Source: Atriophallophorus winterbourni
Lineage: Eukaryota > Platyhelminthes > Trematoda > Plagiorchiida > Microphallidae
Assembly (NCBI GenBank): GCA_013407085.1
Contig: JACCGJ010011062.1
Coordinates: forward strand, 62,001-126,000
Reading direction: 5' to 3'
DNA: 64,000 nucleotides
Positions 1 through 11,487 of the stretch are shown one piece after another (the first letter of the stretch is position 1; each line of letters starts with the position of its first letter). A program made the position numbers and the translations under genes. The notes under the pieces are model-generated. The model had not been told where the DNA came from. It searched no databases and worked only from the letters and a program-made list of their open reading frames with translations.

Positions 1-1200
1 GCCACTTGGGCCGAAATCTTATCAACAAGTGCTGACAATAGTGGGCTCTTATTTAGGTTCAGTGGGAGATCTTACTAGTATGACCAGTTTATGACCCACT
101 CAAGGTCTTCCAACAAGGTATCTCCATCTGTTTATCCGATGAATTTCACATCGTCCGCAGAAATGAAGCATGGGCACTTCAATGCGGAGGACAAGTCATC
201 GATGAAAATCAGGAATAGAAGAGAACCGAGTACCGACCATTGGGGTACACCACTGATCACGTCGGTTTGATTTGACAGCGTAGATCCTACCCTAACTCGG
301 AATGTCCTAAATGTAATGGAGGCCTTTATCCAAACAAGTAGACTACTCCGTATGCCTTTTGCTGCTAGCTTAATCTCTAGAAGGCGGTGATTTACGGAAT
401 CGAGAGCCTTGCTGAAGTCTAGGAAGAGCGCTACAACAGGCTTCCGTTCATCCATCCTTTTAGTGGCAGTATTGAAAAAACTAAGAAGGTTAGTCAGGCA
501 GGATCTACCCTCAAGAAATCCATGCTGAGTTACACTGAACAGAGAATGCCGACAAAGGTGCTGACAGATTTTGTCACGCAGCAGTTTTTCCATTACTTTC
601 GAGACGATGCTAGTCAGGCTGACCGGTCTATAGTTACCAACAGTTGACCTGCAACCACCCTTGTGTATTGGCACGACTATGGCTTCCTTCCACTCACTGG
701 GAACAACTCCTAGTTGTAGGCATGCATTTGAGAGCTGGCAAAACGGTTCGGGAAGCACTGCGGCAGGATTTTTAGGCATAATTTAGTAGATGCCATCCGG
801 TCCCTCAGATTTGTTGACTCGAACATGAATAAGTGCGTCGTACACCTCAGCCTCATTGAAGGACAACTCATCTAATACATTACGTTATCACGTTTGCAAA
901 GCGCCGGTGGGTACATTAAATGACTAATGGCTTCTAGCTGGGACGACAATACCAAATTAAGAGTGGATGGAGTGCATCCATGGCGAAACCTTGTAGGATC
1001 ATTGACATGCTGGTGCAGCGCATGATTATAGAGCCGTTCGAGACAGGTGTCAGATTGCTGGGTGACTATATCAGTAGGGACAGACCAGTCTATGACTGGG
1101 AGGTTGAAATCACCCAAGATAAGTAGGCTGTGAGCTGAGTGAAACAAACCGTCGAGTATCAACACATCAGCAGTGAGTTTCTACGTTGAATGCCTAAACA
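1..1200 (-). mobile_element. CR1-type LINE fragment (EN end + RT), inactive
   Basis: Minus-strand relic running off the left edge. 872-1165 encodes the end of an APE-type endonuclease domain (motif LILGDFNLPVIDW). 132-779 encodes 215 residues of reverse transcriptase: NYRPVSLTSIVSKVMEKLL, FLDFSKALDSVNH, and a damaged VPQG motif (VPQWSVLGSLLF). The catalytic box reads SADDVKFIG instead of FADD. The usual linker between endonuclease and RT is missing, so the copy has an internal deletion as well as stops. RT and APE-endonuclease order is typical of CR1/Jockey-like LINEs; clade assignment is by motif only. Confidence 0.8.
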
Positions 1201-1339
1201 TGACTGAGTAATCAATGATCATTTAAGCATTCCATTCAGTTTCGGAAAAATAAACACAATACTCAGGGTCCTGTGGAATAAACCTGGGTATTGTGATGAC
1301 CGTCGAGGCCTGAAAAACGCTTTAAGTATCGCCCACGCT

Positions 1340-1665
1340 AAACAGGTTAATGGCTAGACGACTGGATGACAAGTGTTCTTCGTGATAGACTTTTTCAGAT
1401 ACGTGTGGGCGATGCTACTCATAAATTCGCAAAAGCAACCGCTGGGGTCCCACAGGATTTAGTACTTGGTTTAATAATCTTACTGCTCATCATAGATGTT
1501 TCGGCATCTCGGAAAGTTGTCTCTGCTAGATTTTTAAGGATGATGTCAAACTCACCGGATCCAGTGATCAAGGTGATTTCATAAGAAATATTCAAAAATC
1601 ATTAAATGGTCACAGGATTGTTATCTTCCACTGAATAATAGTAAATGTCATTCGTTATCTTGTTA
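1340..1665 (+). mobile_element. CR1-type RT fragment, upstream half of a split copy
   Basis: A frame near 1366-1584 reads TAGVPQDLVLG, a decayed form of the RT motif GVPQGSVLGP, followed after a frame change by KDDVKL. It stops near the 'LNNSK' segment at about 1640. The next expected CR1 segment (VKDLGIIVTRDL) appears only at about 4560, so this copy is split by the satellite array and the second LINE between them. Confidence 0.65.
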
Positions 1666-1689
1666 TATCTGTGATTTGCTACTACTGAC

Positions 1690-2681
1690 CCAGCGTGGGT
1701 TCAACAGAACACAATCGTTACTGAACTCGTGTATTGATCGAATGAGTATAACGGAGTTTGTACAGTGAGCGAAAATCACAATGTGCATTCACGATCGATC
1801 TTCTTTGATGATCAATCGATGGTTCGACAGAACACAACCGTAACTGAACTCGTGCATCGACGACAGAACACAACCGTAACTGAACTATTGACCGAATGAA
1901 TATAACAAAGTTTGAACAGTGAGCGAAAATCACAATGTGCACTCACGATCGATCTTCTTTGATGATCAATCGATGGTTAGACAGAACACAACGGTAACTG
2001 AACTCGTGTATTGACCGAATGTATACCACAAAGTTTGTACAGTGAGTGAAAATCACAATGTGCACTCACGATCGATCTTCTTTGATGATCAATCGATGGA
2101 TCGACAGAACACAACGGTAACTGAACTCGTGTACTGACCGAATGAATGAATATCACAAAGTTTGTAAAGTGAGCGAAAATCACAATGTGCACTCACAATC
2201 GATCTTCTTCGATGATCAATCGATGGTTAGACAGAACACAACGGTAACTGAACTCGTGTATTGACCGAATGAATATAACAAAGTTTGTACAGTGAGCGAA
2301 AATCACAATGTGCATTCACGATCGATCTTCATTTATGATTAATCGATGGTTAGACAGAACACAACGTTAACTGAACTCGTGTATTGACCGAATGAATATA
2401 ACAAAGTTTGTACAGTGAGCGAAAATCACAATGTGCATTTGCGATCGATCTTAATTAATGACTAATCGATGGTTCGACAGAACACAACCTTCACTGAACT
2501 CGTGTACTGACCGAATGAATGAATATAATAAAGTTTGTACAATGAGCGAATATCACAATGTGCACTCACGACCGATCTTCTTTGATGATCAATCGATGGT
2601 TCGACAGAACACAACCGTAACTGAACTGGTGTATTGACAGAATGAATATAACAAAGTTTGTACAGTGTGCGAAAACCACAA
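1690..2681. repeat. ~125 bp tandem satellite array, about eight units
   Basis: Unit starts marked by GACAGAACAC occur at 1826, 1980, 2103, 2230, 2353, 2476 and 2603, with a diverged first unit near 1702. Spacing is 123-127 bp, except one 154 bp step that contains a 36 bp internal duplication. Each unit carries TGTACAGTGAGCGAAAATCA, a CGATCGATCTT block and an ATCAATCGATGG block. ORFs across it are repetitive and meaningless. Single degenerate units occur again at 32,400-32,620 and 32,825-32,925. Confidence 0.9.
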
Positions 2682-4429
2682 TCAAACTTCCCCCTAAAAT
2701 TTATGGAAGTACTGGAAATAGACACCTCACCCGCAGTAATGGCAAAAATGTGACTTCCAGAGTTTGTCAGCATGACTATATTTTTACCCTCAGGGACATG
2801 CTTTCTACCACTGATTTCAACATTTTCCATGAAGATGATGTCTCCGTAGAATGTGATTTTTGTGACATCCTATCTTAACTTTTTTTTGAAAACTGTTGTC
2901 CTAAAGAAACTATATTTGTGAGTCCTCACCGTTTTTCCTCTGTCCACCTAAAACGCCTAAGGAGGTTGAAAGAGAAAGCCTTCAAAACACATGATCGTAA
3001 AACTGTTACATTTCTTTCTCAGTCAAACAAGCTTGAAATTCGACGTCTTGAAAAGCTGTACACGAACACACTTCATGGAACGAAAGACAGTCGTCACCTA
3101 TAGCGTGCGCTTAAACAAATTTGTAGAAAGAACAACAGGAAATCTCCACCTATTTTTGATATTAATTCCTAAAACGAATCGTTCGTGCATCAAATTACTG
3201 ATAATGACTGTGAGGACAGGTTTATTTTGCCCCCATCCTCCTTTCCTGATTCAACTTTCACCAACGTACCCGAGGTTTTTTGTGCACTTTCGACTCTCTC
3301 ACGTTTTAAGGCTGCAGGACCTGATAAACTCTCGCCCACTGTACTGAAAGAAAGTGCTGGAGTGCTATCATCCCCCATCACATCCAATTTTAATCGTTGC
3401 ATGGAAAGAGCAATTATGCCCGATTGCTGGAAATCTGTGTGCATTAGCCCAATTTCAAAGAAAGATCCCGGTAAATACCCTCCTATCGCGTGCACGTCGC
3501 AGTTGCTTAAGGTACATGAGAAAATTGTTTTACGGCGACTCGTGTTCAGCTCTCAGGTGCATGATTCTCATCAGTTTGCGTACCGGAAAATACTTCAACT
3601 GTCGATGCTGTCGCTGTACTCACAGATTTTATCTCACGTTCTCTAGATAGCAAATCTAGAGCAGTACAAACTTGTATTTTGGATTACACAAATGCCTTTA
3701 ACAGTGTTCTAAGAAACTCCTTACTTCAAAAATCATCTGATCATGGCGTCACGGCAAATATTTTTCATTGGCTGGCATCCTATTTTGAGGGTCATATCCA
3801 ATAACAGTCGCGAACGGCCAAACCTCCCGTGAAATAGCTATTCCCCGTGGTGTCCTTCAAGGTGCAATATTGTCCCCATTTCTATTTTTCCTTTATATTT
3901 CTGATCTTCACTCTTACCTATCTGTACTTACCTTCAAATACGCTGATGGTGTTGCCATTGCAGTAAATCAAAATCGTCGGATCAAGCAACATGCCTTAGG
4001 ATTAATGGCAACGTACATTGGTCAATGGTCCTCCACGATTGGTTTATCGTTGAATCATTCTAAATACAGCGAAATTGTATTTCCCAACATGATTGAACAG
4101 CGTCGTTCAGCCCATCATCAATAAATTCCTCGCGTTTGTCTAAACGGCTTGGTGTTCGACAGATGTTGCAGATGTTACAATTTCTTAAAATCTTAGCTGG
4201 ACTGAACATAATACAAGGGTATTCCTAAAAGTGCGCCAACTGTCATTCTACGCACTACGTCTCCGTTCTTTCTCCGTTCCACCAAATGTCATTCAACTTT
4301 CCGTTTTTTATTGCATCACTCCCCACCTTTTTTCGCATCTCATGTGATTTTTTCCGGCCTCTCGGAACAAGATTTTACGATCATTGCTGAAAATTCGTGA
4401 ACACGAATAAAGTCATTCTTCTTCTTCTT
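2682..4429 (+). mobile_element. 5'-truncated non-LTR retrotransposon inserted in the satellite
   Basis: A LINE relic in several frames. The EN-RT linker is at 2700-3180. RT follows: FKAAGPDKLSPTVLKESAG, HQFAYRK, ILDYTNAFNSV, IPRGVLQGAILSPFLFFLY, then KYADGVAIA, where the second catalytic Asp of YADD is Gly. The 3' end at 4410-4429 has a short TTC/CTT-rich tail. The satellite unit is cut at CACAA (2677-2681) and resumes with AATGTGCATTC at 4430, so the boundaries are directly visible. Family looks CR1/Jockey-like; inactive. Confidence 0.8.
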
Positions 4430-4471
4430 AATGTGCATTCACGATCGATCACGATTGATGATTAATCGATA
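4430..4471. repeat. Remainder of the interrupted satellite unit
   Basis: Continues the ~125 bp satellite unit broken at 2681: TGCATTCACGATCGATCACG, then TTAATCGATAG. Shows that the LINE at 2682-4429 landed inside a pre-existing array. Confidence 0.8.
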
Positions 4472-4474
4472 GTT

Positions 4475-5030
4475 TGTTTACTGTATATACTACGTCTACA
4501 GAATTCAACAAAATTACAGTAACCGGAAATAACGGTGGAATCGAATTTATATTTATTCTGAGGGTCAAGGATTTAGGTATTATCGTAACAAGGGACTTGG
4601 AATCGGCAGCGAAATGTGTCTCAGCTGCTAGAGTCGAACTCTTTAGGCTTAGATCTGTTCTGACATATAGAACGACGAAGTATTTATCCTCTTATATACA
4701 ACGATCATCAGGTCTTATTTAGAATACTGCGTGCAAGCCCGGAGCCATTTCTATAAAAATGGCATTATTTTACTAAAGGGGGTCGAACGTCCAGCTACCA
4801 AAATGATTGAAGTTATGTCTAAGAAAGCCTGCGAGGAACGTCTAATTTCGTCAGGTCTCTTCTCGCTTCGGAAACAGCGTCTATGGGGTGACATGATAAA
4901 AAAATTTCAAAATCCCAAAACGCCTGGGCAACGAGGGTTGTCAAAACCTTTTCCCTCGAGCGATCAACTCTCTAAAAATGAAGCTTACGAAAAATCACAT
5001 TCGTCTAAATCATAGGCATCACTTCTTGAG
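4475..5030 (+). mobile_element. CR1-type RT C-terminal fragment
   Basis: Frames at 4474-4722 and 4731-5015 read VKDLGIIVTRDLESAAKC, LRSVLTYRTTKYL, then LLKGVERPATKMIE, LISSGLFSLRKQRLWGDMIK. This is the thumb and C-terminal region of a CR1-type RT. It is the downstream half of the copy whose upstream half lies at 1340-1665. A stop and a frame change make it inactive. Confidence 0.75.
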
Positions 5031-5397
5031 TGTATGAGAGGTAAGCTTGTAAAATAAGCTATCCGAGGAATTAATCACTTGCATATTGGTAGGTGCGAAA
5101 AAAATCGGTTTGGATACCTCGTGGAATGAGCTTTTCCCTGACTATTTTCCATGAATATGCAGGTCACACATCGATGGAATCAGCATAAAAAAAATTGCTT
5201 TCAAATTTACACGTTGATTTTACCACGATTCAAAAAGCACAATATATCTAATTATATAATGTTTCATTTTAAATGTCAGCTGTTGATTTTAAGGACAAAC
5301 TTTCTCTAGCTAACCTACAAACGGCTTGGTGCAGAGAAACCCCTTCTGCGATCGATTCGAATATGTTTGGAATCGATCGTGTATTCTTAATGCAAAG
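5031..5397. other. No gene seen
   Basis: AT-rich sequence after the CR1 end. I recognise no coding, RNA or repeat feature here. Confidence 0.5.
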
Positions 5398-5600
5398 AAA
5401 TTCGAGTGCAATCCGTTAAGACAGGTTTTGGGTAATGTTTCACTTCTGACACAGAAGCTTTGTCATACAAAGCGTGATATTCAGGGAAACATGATAATGT
5501 AGTAGTCAACCCACACCCTTATACCGTGCAATAGCGCGTCTCAATATTTTGTCTTAGTCTAGATCGACGCTGTGGCGCGAATGCGGAATGACAAATAAGG
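5398..5600 (-). mobile_element. Penelope-like fragment with internal deletion
   Basis: Shares two blocks with the element at 54,103-54,772: the GTTTCACTTCTGACACAG block and the CGTCTCAATATT block. The minus strand reads HSVDLD, stop, DKILRRA, a decayed end of a GIY-YIG domain (compare LAEHILDTHHSVD at 54.6 kb). Relative to that copy the middle is deleted. Confidence 0.5.
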
Positions 5601-5791
5601 TAATGATATTCCCTCGCATCGCATGGCTGTCTCTGTACACGCTTTCGGTGTTCATCGATTCTAGTATGAATTTCCATGGAAGTCTGCTATATGTAAACAC
5701 ACGAAAAGTCCTTATAGTTGATTCTGTAGATGTTTTTTGTAACGCTAGATAAAGGTATGTTATCCTAGATGTGCATCCGAAACGGTTTCAA

Positions 5792-5967
5792 GGTTGTCAA
5801 ACCCGGGGCGGTCTTGAGCATAAGCTCCCAATCCAAAAATGCTCCAATGGCACGCGTCTCTTAGAGCCTCTGACAACCAAGTCCAGCTCCTGGCCTGCAC
5901 GCGTGGTCCTGTGTGAGCCGGCGGAACTGCTTCTACTGACAGGAGAAAGGGCGAAGGCGGCTGACTG
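5792..5967 (+). mobile_element. RTE 5' UTR fragment
   Basis: Carries the same 5' leader as the two large RTE copies in the window: CCAGCTCCTGGCCTGCACG, then GGCGGAACTGCTTCTACTGA, then AGGGCGAAGGCGG. It begins with GGTTGTC at 5792, the same 5' start as the copy at 40,662, and contains the complement GACAACC at 5872-5878. It ends at about 5967 without any coding sequence. Confidence 0.75.
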
Positions 5968-6049
5968 ACGCCTCTATAAATCTAAATTAAGATCAGAACG
6001 AAGCTCTCTGATGTTTGCAACATTAGAGGAACCACTGTCTTCAAGAAAG

Positions 6050-6740
6050 TACATGGAGGCATATCGCTTAACCAGGGCTTGAGCTTTCAAAACATCCTAA
6101 TCAATGTCTACCCCACTATTATCCATCAGATTGGGTGTGTATGGAGATGCCATTGTGCGGCGACGAATGTGTGCGAATAAGCGTTTTGGTGCGCGAGTCG
6201 ACTTGTCAACCAAACGCTTATCGTGCAGCAAAAGGGTGGTGAGTTTTAAAGCAATGCAAAGGTTCCTAGATTGCCAATATTCGTCGAAGTCGGTGGAGTT
6301 ACTCTTGTTTAAGAATAGTGACCATAGCCTTTGACGTTTCCACAAAGGTTTCCGAGCTCTTTCTCAAACCAAAGAGAGCCTTTAGCCTTACGTCGATGCG
6401 TTGACAACGGAACAGCTACCTCAATAACTGTCCACATATTCTACTAGATCACCATCCAACAATCTTCAACATCAGCTGATTGATCGGGGTATGTGACGAC
6501 ATCACGTAACTTAGGGTCGTCCACCTTCATAAAATTCTTTCTGTGAATAGGATTTGGTTCCCACTCCCTGTTACGCTTCCATAGAAAACTCAAAAAGGCA
6601 TGGTCACTACAACCTATTACAGCTTCAATCTGAAGCTGAGAGAGATCACGCATGAGTCGAGGTTCGCTACCCTTCAAACTGTGAGCCTTCTTTAGCATTA
6701 AGTTCATATGCTCAGAGGAGAATAAAACAATACTTAAAGG
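6050..6740 (-). mobile_element. CR1-type LINE fragment, endonuclease-RT linker
   Basis: Minus-strand frames at 6444-6707 and 6097-6345 read AVIGCSDHAFLSFLWKRNRE and APKRLFAHIRRRT, the region between endonuclease and RT in CR1 ORF2. No RT core remains. This segment is the part missing from the copy at 1-1200, but the two are separate insertions. Confidence 0.65.
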
Positions 6741-7720
6741 TCTGTGGCAAACACCGGACGCTGGGCAGCAGCCTAGACGAAATGCGGTGTGTATGTTTAC
6801 TCTTTTCCGCGTTAGTGGAAAATTGGGGCAAGAGTAGTGTTTAGAAATGCACGTTCCTGTTTAATCTTGCACATCGACGAATCTGCTGTTTGTTCTAGCG
6901 CATTGTGAAGAATGACACTGGATCTTCTGCTCTAATAAGTGGTAAAACCCTTGTCTTTGTTACTGATTACATTAACCGGCTAAGTACCGCCTCGTGTTTA
7001 GGAACGTTCGTTGTACGGTCACAACTAAATTCATTTTTTAACTGATTGCAGGTGAGGAAGCAACTAGGCAAATGTGAGCACAGATTGCATAAATCATGCA
7101 TTATACATCAGTTCTTTGCAAAAACACAAGTGATCGAAGTATTCATCCAAATTCGTTTAAAAATCCATTTGTATTTTACCATCGATCGCGAAATTCATCG
7201 CCATAGTAAAACCTATCAGACGTTGTGAAATTCGGAGATTTGATGCTCACTGAAAATTCTATAATGCCGATGAATCTGATACAACAAAATTACTCACCTC
7301 TGTAAGGTTAAAGTTATTTTCAAGTTCCTTCGTGAAAAAGCATTGCCTAGCGGAATAAAATTCGATCCTGTTAACACTGACGAGATGGTCTGGTGTATAT
7401 TATTTATGGCCGGTGCAGATTACTGGTTAATGTCAAGTAGTAAAATCAACGGTGATTTTAACATTTTTAATTGCAAAACGTGATGGTGCGGAAAACTGAG
7501 AAATAGTTGTGTTTTCATTAAAATATAGCCACTGTAGCTAGCAGAACTGCAATCTAGCAGGATTTTGTACCGCGCATGTAACCAAGTGACGAGGGAGTGT
7601 GCAAGATTATCGTTTATTCCTGGTCAACTGTCTAGAGTCAGATCATCTGTTCGTCTGTGGTAAGCTCTCGATGCGTTTTGGCGGAAAACGTAGAAACGTT
7701 GCAAGGCAGCTGAATTTTGT
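6741..7720. other. No gene seen
   Basis: AT-rich sequence with short random ORFs only. I see no repeat family, RNA gene or splice-bounded exon that I can defend. Confidence 0.5.
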
Positions 7721-8560
7721 CCGGCTTAATGGTCTGCAGGTTCTTAGGGATGCGGCAGGGATGCCCTATATCGCCGAGACTTTTTAACTTCGTGATCAAC
7801 TATGCCCTCAAAAAAGCTTCAGCTGGTCATGTGGACTAAACTTTTGAACTTCTGTAGCGTGAAAGATCCACCGATCTAGAGTATACGGATGACATCGCAC
7901 TTCTGGGAGATAACACTCATATAATGCAAAAAGCCGTGGACCGACTAGTACATAAAGCTTCAAGGTATGGCATGTGCTTTGCTTTTACCAAGTGTAAAAC
8001 ATTTACCCAGGACTGAAGCATCTCTCTTCCGAAACTCACTGTGTGTGATCTCAATCTTCAGTTTATCGGCAGCTTTGTTTGACTTGGTAGTTGAATCTTC
8101 GATGGCGGCTGTGTCGAGGAAAAGTTACCACAACGGGTTCTCAAAGCAGGTGTAGCGTTTCCTAACCTTCGCAATTTGTGGTGGCGACACAATGTTTCAC
8201 TCCATGCTAAACGCAACGCAGTAATGCGTGCTACACTACATTATGGCTGAAAACCTCGTCTATGCGAAGTTGAGATGTCCGTCGGCTTCCAGCTTTTGAC
8301 ACCCAATACCTGCGTAAGTTTGCTCGCATTCGGTGGCTGCATCGCGTTACAAATATAGATGTTTGCAAGCTGGTGTTAGTACCAATAGGCAACGAACTGA
8401 CAGAAATGCTGATCCTTGCTAGTTTGCGATGGTTAGGAGATGTGTGAAGAACACGTCATCACCGTTTACCATACCGCGGCTTAATCGCAGAGCCTGGTAG
8501 AAGCTGGTAGAAATGATCGGCTGACCAGTCAATAACGCGGTGCGTTGTGATGAATAAACT
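7721..8560 (+). mobile_element. Old RTE reverse-transcriptase relic
   Basis: Joined across frames it reads RQGCPISPRLFNFVIN, DLEYTDDIALLGDN, and KCKTFTQD, matching RTE RT motifs B (QGCPISP) and C (Y-DD-ALLG). Many stops. The closest relative in the window is the copy at 40.7-44.5 kb (RQGCPISPFLFNFAIDD, DYADDIALLG). Confidence 0.7.
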
Positions 8561-9204
8561 CACTGTAGCGCTAATCTAAGTGGAGCTTATGCTTTTGCCT
8601 TGGCGGAGTGCGAAAGATCCATCTAATAGTTGGCTGACAACATTACGAGATACCAAAACGGTATTGTTATCTATACGAATAATCAAAATTCAAATAAAAT
8701 CAATATGGTTGAACTAATGTTACCTTGGCGATGCGGCTCTGGAAACAGAAATCGAATATACTTAGTTAGGATATCAAATGATGGGATAAACAGTTTAAGC
8801 TGTTTGCTTCACATATTGTGGCCATCATACTGATCTTGGCCATGTTAAGCTAGGATACAAAAATATATGTGTCAATAAATCCCGCAGCAACGAAACGGTG
8901 ATCCTAATGTACGTTGCCGTTTTGTTGATATTGCTTCTGGAACGTATTAAAAGCATCTCGGTTTAGCAAATGATGTTATTGCAGCTCTACAACCTGAAAC
9001 GTTTACGAGTCCAATACAGTGTATCAATTGCGCCAATCCATTACCTACATTTTGAAGCTTGATACCTTAATGCTTACTCCTAAAAGCAGTTCTACTCGCA
9101 AATGGACTGCTTTCCTACAATAAAAAAATATTCGAGTCGACAATCATCGTGAACAAGACCAACGCTTATGGTCAGAGATTTGTATCACCCCCACTTTAGC
9201 TGTT
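8561..9204. other. No gene seen
   Basis: Diverged AT-rich sequence between two RTE relics; nothing recognisable. Confidence 0.45.
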
Positions 9205-10005
9205 TAAAACTATAAGCTTGAACCAGTACATCATGTTGCATGTCTCTGTTCAACTGTTTCAATAATCACTCGCTAGATACTGCGATTAATAAGCGAATTA
9301 TCGAAGAACAGCTAACGTTGTAATTAAAATTACCGATTCTGGGGTGAACTTTAGTTGGCCGTAAATACAAAAATTATGGTATCAAATGCGTTTCTACAAA
9401 AATGCTTTACTGTACGGCAGCGAAACATAGACCACTTACGCTAGACGAGAATGAAAGCTGAATGCGTACTATTTAAGGAACATTCTTCGCATATGAAAAT
9501 ATAGTTGATCAACAAAAAACAAATACGGAAGTGCACTTGAAACTTGGTATAAGACGCGTGTTCACGCATCTACGGCAGCGTCGCTTACACTGGCAAGGAA
9601 ATTTGTATAGAATGAAAAATGTCGTGTTGCAGAAAATCTAATATCTGGTGAGTTGCAATCAGGATGTCGACCATTAGTCGGTCCTTACGTGCGGTAAAAA
9701 CACCTTTGCAAATGAGAGGAGTAAGCTCATGACATTGAACCTTGACTCATTTTGCAGCACAATGGAAAGCGTCATCTGCGAGTCACGAAGTAGCAGGTGC
9801 TGCGCTCAGCTGCTAAACGCGGATCTCTCTGTGAGCGTGTAAATGTCAGAACTGCATATCGTTATGTGCGCTGCTGGACAGATTGTGCCTCCCTAATCGG
9901 ACTGTTAGTCATTTGAAAAGCCGTGGATAAAAAAACCATCATATCCTAGTGATGTTCGTCCATAGTCCTCATCGATTAACACCACTAACAACAACAACAA
10001 CAGCA
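9205..10005 (+). mobile_element. RTE 3' relic, same family as the 17-21 kb copy
   Basis: Aligned by eye with the 3' third of the RTE at 17,372-21,350: the CTCGCTAGA-AC block, TTTACTGTACGGCAGCGAAAC, GCAGCGTCGCTTACACTGGC, and the terminal zinc-finger region. Ends with ACAACAACAACAACAGCAAC at about 9987-10005, the AAC-type 3' tail of this family. Full of stops. Confidence 0.7.
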
Positions 10006-10124
10006 ACCTGATATTTAGTAACGTATTGCTCGAACATTACTTTTATCGCAATGTATATGTTTAGATTAGGAATTTTTGAGAAAATATATATTCAGAGCGT
10101 TTAATTTATTGTGAATTATTGCTG

Positions 10125-10365
10125 TTATAGGTAATCGACGAGTTGAAAATAATTTGCTTTTGACCGTTCACATTGGAGGCACTGTGTATTTGACGCCGCC
10201 GGTGTGCAAGTGCAAACAATTGACCAAGAACTGTTCATCGCTGTGATCGCTTTACTAAAGCTTGTCACTCCTGAATCTGTTTAGTCATTCTAAAAGCTGC
10301 GGAGCATAAAACCATTATGCGCTTGTGATGTCCATCCGCAATCGACATCGATCAAAAGTGGTCAA
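10125..10365 (+). mobile_element. RTE 3' end fragment
   Basis: Holds the last part of the RTE (GACCGTTCACATTGGAGGCA, then GACGCCGCCGG, and the TTTAGTCATTC-AAAGCTGC end of the zinc finger), with a short tail at GGTCAACAATA. Coding sense is lost. Confidence 0.6.
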
Positions 10366-10758
10366 CAATATTTCATATTTTCAGCTTTTCTTCGAACTTT
10401 GAAGTGCATGATTTGACCTCTCGTCTTGTTTTGACGGATTTCTCTACTTCAGTGCGATCTATATAGATCACACTGTGAAACTAACTTTTGTTTTTATCAC
10501 TTGTTTCTCGGTGTTGTAGGCACCTTGATAACCTTTAAGGTTGTTATGATGATGCGTTAATCATCTTCACCGTTATAAACGTAGAACACACCATGAAAGA
10601 TGGATGCTGTTCGGTACATTCGCGATCGAAAACAACGATAGCGTTTTGTGAACCGATGAATAATCTTTCATACTACAGTTCAAATGTAAATCTTTTGAAA
10701 TTGAAACAAGTATATATGTTCATCTAACGGTCAGCAAGACACAATTTGGTCTCTCGTG
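10366..10758. promoter_or_regulatory. Putative promoter region of the micro-exon gene
   Basis: Upstream of the ATG at 10,759 there is a TATATAT at 10,711-10,717, 42-48 bp before the ATG. A start site about 30 bp downstream of it would give a 5' UTR of under 20 bases. No other motif is recognised; a trans-splice acceptor cannot be excluded. Confidence 0.35.
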
Positions 10759-10819
10759 ATGTTCTCCGTCAAATTTCTGTTACTCGTGTGTTTGGCAGTT
10801 GCAGTAAACGCTGGTCCAG
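10759..10819 (+). CDS. Micro-exon gene, exon 1: signal peptide
   Basis: An ATG exon of 61 nt encoding MFSVKFLLLVCLAVAVNAGP plus one extra base. It shows a basic n-region (K5), a hydrophobic core (LLLVCLAVAV) and a plausible signal-peptidase site after NA. It ends CCAG|GTAAGA, a good donor, leaving phase 1. A short signal-peptide exon followed by tiny symmetric exons is the architecture of schistosome micro-exon genes, whose products are small secreted, highly variable proteins. I cannot match it to a numbered MEG family. A TATA-like box lies about 45 bp upstream. No second copy of this exon occurs in the window. Confidence 0.7.
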
Positions 10820-10951
10820 GTAAGACGAAGTCAAAGAAGTCCGTGATAATTGAATCGCTAAATTTGCTCGAGATTTAACAGCAACATAGTTTGATATTTT
10901 TATTTTCTCATTATTAGGAAATAAAATAATGTGAACCGCTCTGAATTTCTG

Positions 10952-10966
10952 GTTTCTCATTGTTTC
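10952..10966 (+). pseudogene. Micro-exon type C, copy with lost acceptor
   Basis: Homologous to the 15 bp type C exons at 14,623 and 14,802. The donor (GTAAGC) is kept, but the acceptor reads TTTCTG instead of TTTCAG, so it should not be spliced in. Confidence 0.4.
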
Positions 10967-11472
10967 GTAAGCTTTCAAATTGTAACACTGTTTGTTGAAT
11001 TTAAATAAAAGATTCCATAATAGGGAGATTGGTATTCTAAAATTTATTTTGTTATTAAAACTTTGAAATAATCACATATATATATATATATATATATAGC
11101 TTGCTGTTCAATAAGAAACATTAGTTGACTCTTAAAGTCAGGTTTCTAAAATATATTTTTCTTGACCGTAAAGCGTAATCAAGGCATATATAAAGTTTTA
11201 TGTAATTGATATTCGATTTTTCAAACAAAATAAACTTTGAAATTGCGGCCAACAACATCAAGAACAATTTATTAAATACGTCCATGTCAGATATATGTTT
11301 CAATTACATATTTGACGAAATATTCTCGAGTCAATTGCCAAGAACGTATAAACCCGATTTAGATCCATTTGTTTACGTGAAAAAGTTTCAAAAAGTATAT
11401 CAAAACTTCACTACAATAATTGACGTAAAATTTTGTAAAGCACCATTGATAAAGTTTTTGTTTCTCATCCAG

Positions 11473-11487
11473 GAAATAAAAAGTCCG
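11473..11487 (+). CDS. Micro-exon A1 (15 bp)
   Basis: Acceptor TTTCTCATCCAG, exon GAAATAAAAAGTCCG, donor GTACGT. Read in phase 1 after exon 1 it gives GNKKS and keeps phase 1. Four other type A copies with the same flanks occur at 13,832, 15,319 (broken), 15,561 and 25,753. The donor runs straight into a TA microsatellite in every copy, so the intron border travels with the exon. Confidence 0.65.

Noticed and set aside
1690..2681. CRISPR-like array
   Set aside because: Repeat units are contiguous 123-127 bp with no unique spacers, in a eukaryotic LINE nest; it is a satellite.
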